This document shows, in pieces, positions 37,788 to 49,508 of a DNA stretch of 64,000 bases. Position 1 is the stretch's first letter. Each line of letters begins with the position of its first letter. The position numbers and the translations under genes are program-made. This DNA comes from Volutella citrinella. Lineage: Eukaryota; Ascomycota; Sordariomycetes; Hypocreales; Nectriaceae. The notes under the pieces were generated by a model. That model made no database searches, was not told the origin of the DNA, and was given only the letters and a program-made list of their open reading frames with translations. The stretch lies in NCBI GenBank assembly GCA_034401135.1, contig JAWZSP010000001.1:2480001-2544000 (forward strand), in the 5' to 3' direction.

Positions 37788-38801
37788 TTATGACGATTCG
37801 CTCTGGTAGTTGCCGCGGCTTCCAGAGCCTGTTCCAGCGGTTCCATGGTGCACCAACTCTGAGCCGTCGTCTCCCTCCTCCTCTTCCATGTCGTCATCGT
37901 CATCATACAGGTCGTCGTCTTCAACCTCGTAGTACTCGGCGTCCTCTTCCGCCGCGTCGACGTCGTCTTCCTCCATCTCCTCGTACTGCTCCGGCTCCTC
38001 GGGCTCGCTCTCACTGTCGTTGTCGCTCTCGTCGAAGTTGAGCACGCCCATGATGGGCACCTCAATCTTCTTGTACTGGCTCTTGATGAGGTTGTCGGCC
38101 ATCTCAAATAGCTTCGAGTCCTTGTCGGGCTGGGGATCTCGGTCCATGGAGAAGTCGGCCTCTGTGCGGTCGAGCATCTGATCTGCCGACACTGCGGCGG
38201 GAGACTCGGGCTGCTCCGGAATCTGGCGGACCCAACGGCGGACGACTTCGTTACGGGTGCCCTTTGGCTGTCCCGTTCGTCGTCGCAGGCCCGACTTGAA
38301 CCTGCGCTTCTCCCTTCGCCGGCGTCTCTGGATCCGGTCCCTCACGTACCACGCCACCACCAGCATAGAAGCCTGCATCATGTCCTGGCACCTCTGTCGG
38401 TGCATGTTGGCCCACGCCTGGCATCGCTGCTGCTGGTAGTTCGCCACGGCCTGGCACCGCTGCTGGTAGTATGCGGCGATGCGGGAGACCATGGCCAGGT
38501 ACTTGGGGTCGAGGTTGGCATCTGTGAGGTTCGGGAGTGCCGTCGCTGCCGGCACGGGCACCTTGGTGTCGCCATTCACCGAGCTGGGAGCGGGTGAAGG
38601 CGCGGCGGACATTTGAGGTTGAGAGGTCGGAGTAGGGGGGGGAGGGATCGACGCGGCGCCGAGGGGATCTGACAAGCTCGACTTGCGTTTGAGAGTAGTT
38701 GTCTGGAAGGGCCTTGGAACAGGAGGTTTAGGAAAGGCGTGGGCTTCCGGTGGGGGGGTCACCGGGCTGAAGGGGTTGACAGACGACATCATTGCCGCCA
38801 T
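37788..38801 (-). CDS. Unrecognised acidic protein with a Cys/Gln tandem repeat
   Basis: One exon gives 337 aa; I do not recognise a family. The first 115 residues are Pro/Ser-rich. At about 127-163 three imperfect 11-residue units carry QQRCQAVAN, QQQRCQAWAN and RQRCQDMM. A hydrophobic helix and a strongly basic segment (RRRRREKRRFKSGLRRR), a likely nuclear signal, follow near 175-195. A conserved-looking helical part (DKDSKLFEMADNLIKSQYKK) leads to a long acidic Asp/Glu/Tyr tail from about 270, typical of nuclear or chaperone-like proteins. The frame stays open to about 38906 without an upstream ATG, so a first exon further upstream is possible. A nuclear role is inferred only from composition. 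Confidence 0.7.
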   Translation of the reverse strand: MAAMMSSVNPFSPVTPPPEAHAFPKPPVPRPFQTTTLKRKSSLSDPLGAASIPPPPTPTSQPQMSAAPSPAPSSVNGDTKVPVPAATALPNLTDANLDPKYLAMVSRIAAYYQQRCQAVANYQQQRCQAWANMHRQRCQDMMQASMLVVAWYVRDRIQRRRRREKRRFKSGLRRRTGQPKGTRNEVVRRWVRQIPEQPESPAAVSADQMLDRTEADFSMDRDPQPDKDSKLFEMADNLIKSQYKKIEVPIMGVLNFDESDNDSESEPEEPEQYEEMEEDDVDAAEEDAEYYEVEDDDLYDDDDDMEEEEGDDGSELVHHGTAGTGSGSRGNYQSESS

Positions 38802-41800
38802 AAGGGGGCCCGTTTTGGAATCCAGAAACTGATCTCGTTTGATGTTTTGGGTTGGGGGGGTGGGATGTGCCAGGAGGCCGTCGCCGATCACGTTGAGCGG
38901 AAACAAGGTGGTAATTTTTGGCGGTTTCGTGTGGGAAACCTGGGTTGGTTCTTCAGGGTTTATAGTTGAATGTGGCTGTAGTTGATGGATGGCTGTCTTG
39001 AAAGTGGTTGCCGATTTCTTCTCTTGATATCTCGCGTGGTTTTGGGTTGCCGTGGCTTGGTCTTCGTGTAAGTGAGCGAGCGGGGCGGCGATGAAGGCGG
39101 AGGAGGAGAATGGTGGAGGAAACTGGCTTTGAGAGAGACGTTTGTGTGCGTGTGTCTGTGTGTGAAATACTAGTACTAGTAGAGACTAAAATCCAACAAC
39201 CAAGGCAGGATCGGTGTCGGGATGCTGCGTGCCAAAGGGGATATATAGGCTGGGTAGTGCCGGTGTGGTCAAAATCGACAGATGCGGCGAGGGTCGCCCA
39301 GGGGTCTGGCGACAAACGTGTGGCAGCGGACCCAGAATGGGCTGAGGCTCATGAGAATCGGCCCACGCCGACCCCGCGACTTGCGAGTGCCGTCAGATAG
39401 GCTTATGCCACCCGCACCCCCATTGGCGAGCGACCTTGCTCGGTCACGCCCACATCTGTGCCGTACTGCGATCAGACGGGCGAGCCTGCGGAGCGGGCTC
39501 GTCCACCCACGGTGAGCTGGGGCGATGAATTGATGATGACGCCGGCATGAGCCCATGGTGCATTGTGCCCCAGAGCTGGCATTGATCGCGGCGGTCGCGC
39601 ATCTTCAGACTTCCTGCAGCCAGCTCCCATTTGCTTTTTAGGCGCCCCAGACGGCGGCTTGAACCCTGGATGACGGGCGCCTCGGAACGCTACAGCCTCT
39701 GTATCCGTACCAGCTCCAGGCAGGCGGCGTAGGTACCCGATGGATTCCATAGGCCGGCGGGCTCTCCTCCTTCCATGCCGCCAACGCCGCAGCACTCAGC
39801 CAGCCCGCGGGACGCAGTGGAGCTCAACATATGGAAGGTACGGTACCCAGGTTGGGAGCAATTCCCTGTTTTGATAATTCCTCCATTGTTGCCCGAGGTG
39901 CTTCCCTGGGCTGCTTCACACTGCTGGACCGCTGGACTGCACCGTAGCGAGGGTTCGCTTATGCCGTCAATGCGAGCACCCAGTGTGCAGAAGCACCACC
40001 TTACTGTATAGGGCTTTCTCTGTATGCAGGAAGGGTCCAACAGGTCCAGTTCCTCTCGGCCAGTTGCCGGCTACGACCAGAGAGGGTAATCTGGCAACCC
40101 GTGCAACCCGTAGAGTGACAGTAGCACCCGGCCTGGTGGTGACATTGAAGCGAAGGATGGGGGCACCAGTGGCTCACAGTGTCATGCAAGCAACTCAGAT
40201 ACAGATACGGATACTACTGCTGAGGGTACGATTGTGGTTGCACACTCCTGTGAGATGGCCAGATAGGTGGCGATGCCATCTCGCGGCAGCTATCAAGCGT
40301 TGGCAGCATGCCCCCAGTGTGCCACCGAGTCGGCTCTGCCTCGCCGGCCCATGGTTGCGCATTTCGTCGTGCTGGGTCTGATCAACCTCATCCCATCCGA
40401 AAGGACCTGGCACGACCATCACTCATCCATGGCTCCTTGTCTCGCAACGCGCGCGGGTGGCTCTCTTTATGGCACCACCCTTGCCGCACAGCATACGCGC
40501 CGCAGAACAGCCCGTATGCAGAGAGTACATAGGTGCCTAACCCTGCCTCAGAGCAACGGAAGGTCACCTATAGTACAGTACCTTGCCTTACCTTTCCATT
40601 ACCAAGGCACTGGAGGACCGGGGGGTGGCCTGGGGCCTTGGGCGGAGGACTCACTCCTCCTGGCGTCACAGGCTTCATTCATCAGCCTTCTCCAGGGCAT
40701 GGCTGGTTGCGTGCTCTGCTGTCCGCTGGCTCCTGCTCCCAGGCCATGGCCCTGCACCCGTGCGCCTCGTCCCACCACGCCGGGCGCCTCTGCCGACCCA
40801 AAGGCCACTGTCAGGGCCGTCGACCCGGTTTCTTCTCGCCAGGGTTGCCGGATTGCCCAGCCTACGGCCACTGTCGGCGCCCCCATGGGCCCATCCTGCC
40901 TGCGCAGCCCACTGAATGCGCTGTTTGCTCGGGGCCCTCAGGCGCTCTGAGGCCCTGGCAGAGGCTCCCGGATGGCTTGACGTGCGCCTGAATCTCCCCT
41001 CACATCTGCCTACCAAAGGACCACCGCACCCAGGCGCGGCCTTGTTTCGTATGTTGCACAAGGATCAGCCTCCGTCTCGTCTGGCGGCCTGCTACTTGAT
41101 AGGCCCAGCTCGTGCGCGCGCAGGCCCAATCTATTAATGTCCATCTTATGATGATGCCAGATGCGCCTGATTGATACGCACCAAGGGTGGCTGATGGGGT
41201 ATCCCCTCCGAGTGGATTATTAGTCCTTTTAAGAATTCCAGCGACTGATGCAGCCCGGGTGTAACTCCCTCCCTGCGTTGCTTGGAAGACATCAAGCAAC
41301 ACTGATGTGTGTCAGGTTCTTGAATTCCATGTCGCGTGATGATGATGTCGTTGGTTCCGAATCGCGGGCGGGCCGTAAAAACGGCTGAGAAAGCCTGGTC
41401 GAGCCATCCCAGTGCCTGCATCGTAATAATGGAACGCAACTTTCCACGCAGGGAAAGGAGCGTGCATCTAACATCTAATTGCTTGGTATTAGTAGTACCA
41501 GCAGTAGCACTACTGGCTAGACTACTAGTAGTAATATTCCAGGCTGAAGTAGGCGCCTTATTCTTTTTCTTTTCTTTTTTTGACACTGTTGACAGGTGTG
41601 AAGGCGTCTTGGGATATTATATACGGGCCCTGTCAAAATTGTGCGTGGGCCCCTACAATACCCGATGAAACTATTTGGAAATCCACCCCCGGCACCGGCA
41701 GTAACGTGCGTGTTAGCAGTTAGCAGCTGTTCCTGTTTGATTGTACAATGCTTGAGGCTACCAGTCGTTGACGTGATCAAGTTGGCAGGTCCATTATGTC

Positions 41801-42333
41801 AACTGCCAGTAGGTACCTATACAAAGTAATTCCTCAGTGCTAAATACCAGTGTGCAAGTATTTGAATTGACCAACGACTGAATCAATTAGTTCCCGTCCA
41901 TGGCACCCTCCGCTTCCGCGCCCTGCAGGTCCCGCTGTCATAGCTTTGGTAATTACTCCGTAGCGTAGTCTGCCAACAAACAGCAAACAGACATTTCGCC
42001 TCATTTTGTCGCCTTCGCGTCTCATGTTTCCCGCTCCGTCCTTCCCCAGTCGGAAGCTGAGCCATTCTTTCCCTTTTTCTTTCTCCGTCTCGTCCCGCCC
42101 GGTCTCATCCGGTCTTCTTTGTCCGAACCCACACCCACACCCCTTGCTGGCACGTCAGTCAACATCCAACCGCCGCTGGGGAAATCAAGAGCACTGCTGT
42201 CGCTACACCACCTGGCCTGGGCACGGTTCAGTGCCGCATGTTTGGTGAGGTGAGCCTTGCGTGGGCCCTGCGTGATGCTGTCTCCGCCATGTCGCGAACA
42301 TCACCACAGCTCGGCTCCAAACAGCTCACCCTC
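38802..42333. other. 3.5 kb intergenic region upstream of the repeat protein and MSH1
   Basis: This is divergent between the Cys/Gln repeat gene (-) and MSH1 (+). I see no supportable gene. Frames at 40267-40950 and 40533-40991 overlap in different phases and lack domains. There are short imperfect palindromes of AGTAGT/ACTACT type near 41486-41536 and a T-rich run near 41562-41580. The last 300 bp look like the MSH1 promoter and leader. Confidence 0.45.
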
Positions 42334-45300
42334 ATGTTGCGCCTGCATCGTGGCCCTAGTCGCCCCGGTGGCCGTCTGCAGCCCCGACCCCTGGCCCCAT
42401 CGTCAATCTGGGGCTGCGCTGTTGTTTCAACACGATGCCGTTGGGTGGCTTCTGTAGGCTCTGCTGCTCTATTGGGTGGTGGTGGTGGTGGTGGTGGCGC
42501 TGTTCCTGCGCTGGCGCGACCTCCGCCTGTTGGTGTTGGTGTTGGACTTGATGCCCAGTGTCGTTTGCATCACCATCACGCCCGTTCAATCCTGCATCGT
42601 CTCACGACCCAGCCCCAGCTTGGTGGATCAATGCGATTCTTCCCGTGCCAGATCAAGCCTCGCCCAAGCCGCGCTATTCGTCTACGGCCCCATGTGGCCC
42701 GTCGTCCCTATGCCACCGATGGACAGCCTCGGAGGCGGGTCAACAAGACAATCACTTCTGTGAAGCTCGAGGACCTGCCACAGGGCCTGATCCAGCCCAT
42801 CAATCCCATCTCCAGAGAAGTAGAAGATGAAAAGGAAGAACGAGTAGTATCGCCGGGCCTGGATTCGCCATCTCAGGATGCCCCCGCGTATCCCACCGTC
42901 GTCCTCCAGGCGCGGCAGAACATGGACAAGCTGGGCGATTGCGTCCTGCTGACTCGCGTTGGTGGCTTCTACGAGCTGTATTTTGAACACGCCGACGAGT
43001 ACGGCCCGTTGCTCAACCTCAAAGTCGCCTCCAAGAAGACCAATGCAGGCCGAGTGCCAATGGTAAGCCGGCCCTCGTCCCATCAAGGACGCTCCACCCC
43101 CCTGAATCTTCGTGGTCCCATGGATCGTGTCCCGTCACACTACTCATCATCCCGATGCGACTAACACGCACGGAATCTATCAAGGCCGGATTTCCCTTCT
43201 TTCAATTGGATCGATTCCTCAAAATCCTCGTCCAGGACCTCAGCCGCCATGTTGCCATTGCCGAGGAGTTCCCCAACACGGCCGAGGACAGAATCAAGTC
43301 TGGCGGCCTCATGCACCATCGCCGGGTTGCCCGAATCGTAACGCCGGGCACGCTGATTGACGAAAATTTCATGGACCCTTACACAAACAACTATGTCATG
43401 GCCATTCACGTTGATGCCCGGTGGGACCATGCCGTACGGCTGCCGGGGGAGGGAGAGGAGGGACAGGCGCCCAAGGAGGAGGCGGCCCATCCTCCCCATG
43501 CGTCTCGGGCCTCATCATCAGCCCACATCGACCCCTCTGCCCCCTCCGTCCCCTCCGTCCCCTCAGCTGTTACCGAGAGCCCCCCCGAAGCCGTGCCGTT
43601 GGGCCTGGCATGGCTCGATCTCTCAACCGGCCACTTTGGCACCCAGAAGACCAATCTCGCAGCCCTACCGTCGATCCTTTCCCGGGTCTGTCCGCGCGAG
43701 CTGGTCCTTGACCAAGCTCTGGAGAAGCTCTCGGACCACTGCATCTTCCCCGTCCTGGCCGACGACCGTCACTTGATTAGCTTTGCTTCGCGGGCTGAGG
43801 GCTTGTTACGCCCGTCAGACTGGACACCCATGCTCGAGGCCCCCTTGCCCCAGACGGACGCAGATGCGTTTTCCAGCGAAGAAATCTCTGCAGTGGCCTT
43901 GGTCCTCAATTACGTCAAGGACAGGTTGCAAGGCCTCAGTATGAAGCTGCTTCCTCCGCTTCGTCATGAGCACATGCAGATCATGTCCGTGGACAAGAAC
44001 AGCCTTCGCGCTCTTGAGGTTAAGCAGACCATCCGTGATGGTAGCTTCCGTGGCAGTCTGCTTCATGCCATCCGCCGCACTGTTACAAAGAGCGGCGCTC
44101 GCCTCCTTAATGAATGGTTGAGTGCCCCCTCGACCGACCTTCAGGTCATCACTGCGAGGCAGGACTTGGTCGCTCGATTTATTTCGGACGACGACCTCCG
44201 TGATTCCGTAGTCCTACTGCTCCGGCGCACGCATGATTCCCAGCGGCTCGTTCAGAAGTTCGCGCTCGGCAGAGGCGACGCCGATGACTTGCTAGGGCTC
44301 GCTCACACTATCCGCGTGACGGAGGACATTGTATCGCTCCTGGATGGCGCATCTCCCACCCGTTCACTGTCCACCGATGCCTCCAGCCCTGATTGTTTTC
44401 CCGCTCTCCTTTCTCGTATCAGTCTTGCAGAGCCAGTCAAGCTTGCACGCCGTATTGCAGATGCTATCGATGAGGAGGCTAATGTCCAACGACATCAGGC
44501 AGAGGAATCTGAGGCCAGCCAACTGATAGCACTAGCTGATAACATTGTGAGCAGCGAGGCAAATCAGGAGGAAGCTTCTGCCGTCAAGGGCAAAAGAAAA
44601 CGTCCCACCTCCATCAGGGAGTACTATGCAGATGATAATGATGCTTGGATAATGAAACCGGCTGCGAGCCGCACTCTCAAGCGGCTCCACAAGGAGCTCT
44701 CATCGCTGCTAGACGAGAAGGTTGTCCTCAACGAGACACTTCGTCACCGCCTGGGTGCCGCGACCCTCACTCTGCGGTGGACGCCGGGGCTTGGCCATAT
44801 CGCCCATATCAAGGGCAAGGATACCAAGAACCTGACGGAAATCAAGGCACTATCTGCCAGCCGGTCGACGCGATCGTTCCATCTGCCAGAGTGGACGTCT
44901 CTCGGACAGCGCCTCGACCAGGTGCGTGCTCAGATTCGAGCCGAGGAGCAGGCCGTCTTCCACTCACTACGCGAACACGTCATTCGCAACCTCGTCAAGC
45001 TCCGCCGCAATTCCGCCGTCCTCGACGAGCTCGATGTGGCCACCTCATTTGCTCGTCTAGCACGCGAAAACAACCTCATCCGGCCTACGCTCAACAACTC
45101 GACCAGTCATACCATCATCGGCGGCCGCCACCCCACCGTCGAGGGCGGCCTGTACGAACAGGGTCGAAGCTTCGTACGCAACGACTGCCTAGTTGGGTCG
45201 CCCGCTCATGGCCGTCTCTGGCTCATCACGGGGCCCAACATGGCTGGCAAGAGCACCTTTCTGAGGCAGAATGCCCTCATTATCATCATGGCCCAGGTCG

Positions 45301-45860
45301 GGTGCTACGTGCCTGCGTCGCACGCGGTACTGGGCATCGTCGACGCCATCTTCAGTCGCGTGGGATCAGCCGACAACCTCTACAGGGACCAGAGCACCTT
45401 CATGGTCGAGATGCTCGAGACAGCCCAGATCCTCAAGCAGGCCACGCCGAGATCGTTCGTGATTATGGACGAGATCGGCAGAGGGACCACCCCTGAGGAT
45501 GGGACGGCGGTGTCGTTTGCGTGCCTGCACCACCTGGCGACTGTGAACCAGTGCAGAACCCTCTTCGCAACACACTTCCACCATGTGGCCGACATGGCCG
45601 CCGCTGAGGGCCTATGTGCGCCGTCCAAGGGCCTCGTGCAGACGTACTGCACCGACGTGGAGGAGGATGGACAGGGAGGCTTCGTCTACGTGCACAGACT
45701 ACGAAAGGGAGTCAACCGAGCGAGCCACGCCCTCAAGGTTGCGAGACTGGCGGGTTTGCCTGCCAGGGCAATCGACATGGCACAGAAGGTCTTGGAGCAG
45801 AACAAGCCTCTAGCTTCTACGGTGCTTGTACAGGAAGTGGGAGATCAGGTGTTTGGGTGA
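42334..45860 (+). CDS. MSH1: Mitochondrial DNA mismatch repair protein Msh1 (MutS family)
   Basis: Exons 42334-43062 and 43185-45860 give 1134 aa. The mismatch-binding domain I appears as YPTVVLQA...LLTRVGGFYELYFEHADEYG, with the mitochondrial-type F/Y-x-E motif of MutS. Core and clamp helices follow. The ATPase domain has Walker A TGPNMAGKST near 925, signature FMVEMLETAQI, Walker B FVIMDEIGRGT near 1000, and the ATHFHH switch. Msh1 maintains mitochondrial DNA. The first 120 residues are Arg/Pro/Gly-rich with a leader ending near RRPYATDG, consistent with import. The start is uncertain: 42238, 42334 (chosen, MLRL-type leader) and 42631 (MRFFPC) are all in frame, and a GGT repeat lies between the last two. 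The 122-bp intron has a CTAACAC branch and joins VPM to AGFPFF. Confidence 0.9.
42475..42495 (+). repeat. (GGT)7 microsatellite in the MSH1 leader region
   Basis: Seven perfect GGT units encode Gly if translation starts at 42334. A repeat of this type is prone to length change, but in-frame changes would only alter the Gly count. Confidence 0.9.
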
Positions 45861-46327
45861 TGGCGAGAGTTGAGACAAGTCACACCACTGACTTGGGCTT
45901 AAAAAAGCGTGTGTACCTATGATGCATTTCGTTAGTCTTGATACCCGAGAAAAGTAATTGAAACAATATCGAAAAATGCATTGGGCTTCCGTCATAGGTA
46001 TTGTTGTAAGTGTCATCAGGAGATATCAGGGTTAAAAAGCTCTTGATTACAAAGGGTATAATCATCCGGAAAGAGGAAAGACGGGATATGAGCGAATCTG
46101 GGACCTGTAACTAACCTTTTGGTGGTGGGAGCAGGTATTGCAGCCTGTGTGATAAGAATGCCTCTCACAAACGCATGACTTGTGCACAATTTCGTATGAC
46201 CGTCGCGACAGGTTCAATTGTCCAGCAAGACGATCTATGTACCCGAACTTTTATGAGATCCATAAATCGTAAACCTAACCGAGTTCCTGTTTTCGGGACC
46301 ATCATCATCATCATGGGGAGACTACAT
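45861..46327. other. Convergent 3' spacer between MSH1 and P0
   Basis: It is A/T-rich and holds the 3' flanks of MSH1 (+) and the P0 gene (-). The open frame running from P0 into 46165 is only read-through of the terminal intron and is not coding once spliced. Confidence 0.55.
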
Positions 46328-47407
46328 TTAGTCGCTGCGAAGTCGTTAGCATAGATAATGGGACCAGAGGATTGGGTGTGAACGTACAAGAGACCACCGA
46401 AGCCAGACTCGTCGGAGTCCTCCTCATCCTCCTTCTCCTCCTCAGCAGCAGCGGCGGGAGCATCGGTAGCAGCGGCAGCGACGGGAGCGGCGGCAGCATA
46501 AGCCTCGGGGTTGGCAATGCGGTCCTTGAGCTCCTCAATCTCGGGCCAGCTGTACTCGGTGCTGATGGCAACAGCGAGGACCTTCTTGTAGGAGTTGACA
46601 ACCGAGTGGAGGACGGAAGGCAGGGTGGGGTAGTTGATAGCCAGCGAGATGGTGGCGACGGTGTTGACAGCGCTGGCCAGGGTCTTGAGGAGCTGCTCCT
46701 CACCAATGTCAAGGACGGAGGCAGGGAAAGTCTGGCCCTGGTCGTAGACCTGGGAGATACCCATTCCGTAGGTGAAGGGGGAGATGTTCAACATGTTGAG
46801 CAGCGTAGCCTCAGAGGGGCCGACCTTGCTACCAGCCTCAACGAGCTTGAGATCAGTGGTGATTTCAATGGTACCACGAGCGATCTTGGTGGGAACACCG
46901 AGAGCCTGGAAGAAGGAGGTCTTGCCGGGCTCCATGCCGGTGTTTCCAGCGGGGACCCAGACATCGGCGGGAGCCATAGCACCGGCACGAGCAGGGGCGG
47001 CGACCTTGTTGGCAAGAATGATGTCGCGAACCTCCTTAAGGTCCTTGTTGGTGAAGACGAAACCGACGTTGCCCTTAACGAAGGGCAGGAGACGCTCGTA
47101 CTCGGGGGAGTCGACGAGGAAGGTCTTCAGGGCACGGCGAACCTGTAATTTTTGCGCATTAGCACTCGATCCTCTGACTGCTCAAGACCGCTGCGTCCAA
47201 CACGGGGCGGCGCAAGCTAGGGAATTGACTTACCATGGTGTTCTTGCCCATCAGGACAACACCGTGGGCTCGGAGAGCCGATCGGATCTCGTGCATCTGC
47301 TGAGAGCTGACATTGTCAATCTCGACGATGAAAATGGACGCGTACTCCTCGAGCAAGCCCTTGAGCTTGTCGAAGTAGCCGGCCTTGTTGGTAGTCTTGC
47401 CCCCCAT
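46328..47407 (-). CDS. RPP0: 60S acidic ribosomal protein P0 (uL10)
   Basis: Exons 47407-47234, 47142-46388 and 46334-46328 give 311 aa. P0 anchors the P1/P2 stalk on the large ribosomal subunit and recruits GTPase factors. The N-terminal RNA-binding part has [20 protein letters not shown] and [14 protein letters not shown] across intron 1. The Ala-rich hinge leads to the acidic C-terminal peptide [14 protein letters not shown] that binds elongation factors. The last FD and stop are reached only by removing a 53-bp intron (46335-46387, donor GTACGT, branch GCTAACG, acceptor GCAG), which leaves a 7-nt terminal exon. Length is normal for the family. It diverges from TRM82, with 379 bp between start codons. 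Confidence 0.95.
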
Positions 47408-47786
47408 ATCTTCTTTTGTTATGAAGGCAGGTTGTTTAAGGGCAAGTATCGGGTATCTTGGTGATTTGGTAGTTGCAGGTTCTAGGAGACTAGATTTTGC
47501 AGCTGGGCGCGCAAAAAATGTGTGTGTCTGTTTGCTCGACTCCGTCGCTTAGGGCTTTGCAACGCTAGCCTAGATGGGACAATTTTGTGGGGCAAGAGTG
47601 CGGCAGGTTGCCAGAAGCAGGGGATGGAGGTACATTGAAGTATGTAGCTTTTTTCATTATGGGCGCCCCACTGTGCAAGCTCTGGACTTCAGTTTGAGAT
47701 TGAGGCTCAAGCACGGCGAAACTCACAACCGCCATTGTTCGGGGCTCATCAACAGATTCGTACGGAAACTGCAGCCGAGACTCAAG
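47408..47786. promoter_or_regulatory. Divergent P0-TRM82 promoter
   Basis: 379 bp separate the two start codons, which face away from each other. Both genes serve translation (ribosomal stalk; tRNA modification), so shared control is plausible but not shown. The + strand frame is open upstream of the Trm82 start, but that part has no conserved sequence and is treated as leader. Confidence 0.5.
47549..47556 (-). promoter_or_regulatory. AGCCCTAA telobox-like site upstream of P0
   Basis: On the minus strand the octamer AGCCCTAA lies about 142 bp before the P0 start. Telobox-like AACCCTAA/AGCCCTAA sites bound by Tbf1-type factors occur in ribosomal protein promoters of many fungi. A single short match in a divergent promoter is suggestive only. 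It could also influence TRM82, whose start is about 230 bp away on the other side. Confidence 0.4.
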
Positions 47787-49508
47787 ATGAAGATCCCGTA
47801 CAATGTCACTCATGTGAGTGGGGGTGTTGTGTTTGCCGCCCGAGGAGGTAAGGTCCACTCGTTCGGTGTTGAGGACGGTGCGCACATTGCAACCTGGAAA
47901 CATCCAGACGTCGACAAGGTGGAAGCAGCTGTCGCCGCTGCCGCTGAAGGCCCTGGGGACTTTGAAGATTCTGTCGCGGCTCTCGAGGTTGCCGAGGGAG
48001 AAAACAATGGCGACGAGCCGCCGGCGAAGCGACAACGGGTAGATGACCCTAAGCAGGAGAGCTCCGATGCAAAAGCATCGCATGAGAAGAATGAGGAAGG
48101 GAAATCGGGTCCCAAGGGAAAGAAGAGCAAAAATAGGCAGCATAACCAGAACAAGCCGCCTCGATCCAAGGAGAACAACATCTCGCGTGTTCCTGATAGA
48201 CCCGTCATCACACACTTGGCAAGTACATCGGATGAGAAACATGTCGTGGCGATATCGGGACACGACAAGGTGATTTGGGTGTTTGAGAACGATGCTGGCA
48301 AACTCACCCAGCTCAGCAGGCGGTGAGTATCCTGAAGAGCCCGTCACATACCAGTCACTGAACGCTGCTTAGGACGATGCCCAAGCGCCCCAGCACAGTT
48401 GCCATTGGCGCAGACTCCCAAATCATCTGCGGCGACAAGTTCGGCGATGTTTACGCTCTGCCTCTCATCTACAATCCTCTAGATCCTCAAACCCAGGCCT
48501 CCAAGCCTCTCCCGAAGCCTACGTTCAAGCCGTCTGCCAACACGTTGACTGTGCACTCGCAGCGCAACTTGCGCGCACTGACCGATCAACATCGGCAGGT
48601 GGAAATGGCTTCTCGGGCCAAAAAGGAAGAGAGCTCAAAGTCTGAAGAGCCTGAATTCCAGCCGACTCTCCTCCTGGGCCATGTGTCAATGTTGACGTCG
48701 TTGGTGCTGGGCAACAGCGATGGCCGCCAGTACATCTTGACTGCAGACCGCGATGAGCACATCCGGGTGTCGAGATATGCCCCGCAAGCTCACATCATTG
48801 AGAGCTTTTGTTTGGGCCACGAAGAGTTCATTGGCGCCATGACCATTCCCCGAAGCGACGTGCTCATCTCAGGGGGTGGCGACGAGGATCTGCTCATATG
48901 GGAATGGAAAGCCGGGAAGCTGCTATCCAAAACGAGCATCCTACAACTCGCACGCGAAATCGCACCAGAGATCACAAAAGTCGCGGTGTCGGCGCTTGTG
49001 AGCGTAACCCTCCCCCCAAATATCCAAGGGCTAGACACCGAGGTGACCTATGTCCTTGCAATCTGCGAAAGGTTAGTGCTCCATCATACCCCCCATTCGC
49101 TTCACCATGCTGACAGCTTCCAGTATCCCAGCAGTTTTCGCGTGGGAGCTCACGAGTAACAACACTCTCGCACACCCTGCTGCAATCCCGCTGTCCGGCA
49201 AGCCCCTTGACATTGCTGTCGTAGGACCTGCATCTGCAAGGAATCCCAAGTTGATCGTCGCACTCGACCCCGATGAAGCTGCCGCGTCTAAGAGCCTGTC
49301 CAAGTTCGACTTAAAAATCACTGATGGGAAATTGGCAGTTGAGCCAGCGGCGTCCTTTGATGGTGCCTCGCTTGAAGCTGAAGAGCAGGATGTTCCAGAA
49401 AATGTGGTTCGTGCGCTTCTATACACTGTTGCCAGCCTCCGTAAACAGCAGGGTGGTGAGCCCGGAGGTGACGAACAAGAAGCACCAGAAACCAAAGAGG
49501 CAGAGTAA
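47787..49508 (+). CDS. TRM82: tRNA (guanine-N7) methyltransferase non-catalytic subunit Trm82
   Basis: Exons 47787-48322, 48373-49071 and 49124-49508 give 539 aa. WD40 repeats are visible: VTHLASTSDEKHVVAISGHDKVIWVF, the blade around AIGADSQIICGDKFGDVYAL, LLGHVSMLTSLVLG...ILTADRDEHIRVSRY, and FIGAMTIPRSDVLISGGGDEDLLIWEWK. The combination DKFGDVY, LLGHVSMLT and ITADRDEHIR is characteristic of Trm82/WDR4. The protein holds the catalytic Trm8 subunit, which makes m7G46 in tRNA. A Lys/Glu-rich insert sits between blades near residues 70-130. The start at MKIPYNVTHV was chosen because family conservation begins there. Introns are 50 and 52 bp. Confidence 0.92.

Noticed and set aside
41480..41540. 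Imperfect palindromes of AGTAGT/ACTACT type, considered as a MITE end or hairpin RNA
   Set aside because: The arms contain mismatches, there is no target-site duplication or second copy that I can see, and trinucleotide composition alone can produce this.
46372..47464. Long + strand open frames (258 and 230 codons) across the P0 gene
   Set aside because: They lie antisense to a clearly conserved ribosomal protein. Strong codon bias in highly expressed genes often leaves the opposite strand open, and the translations show no domain.
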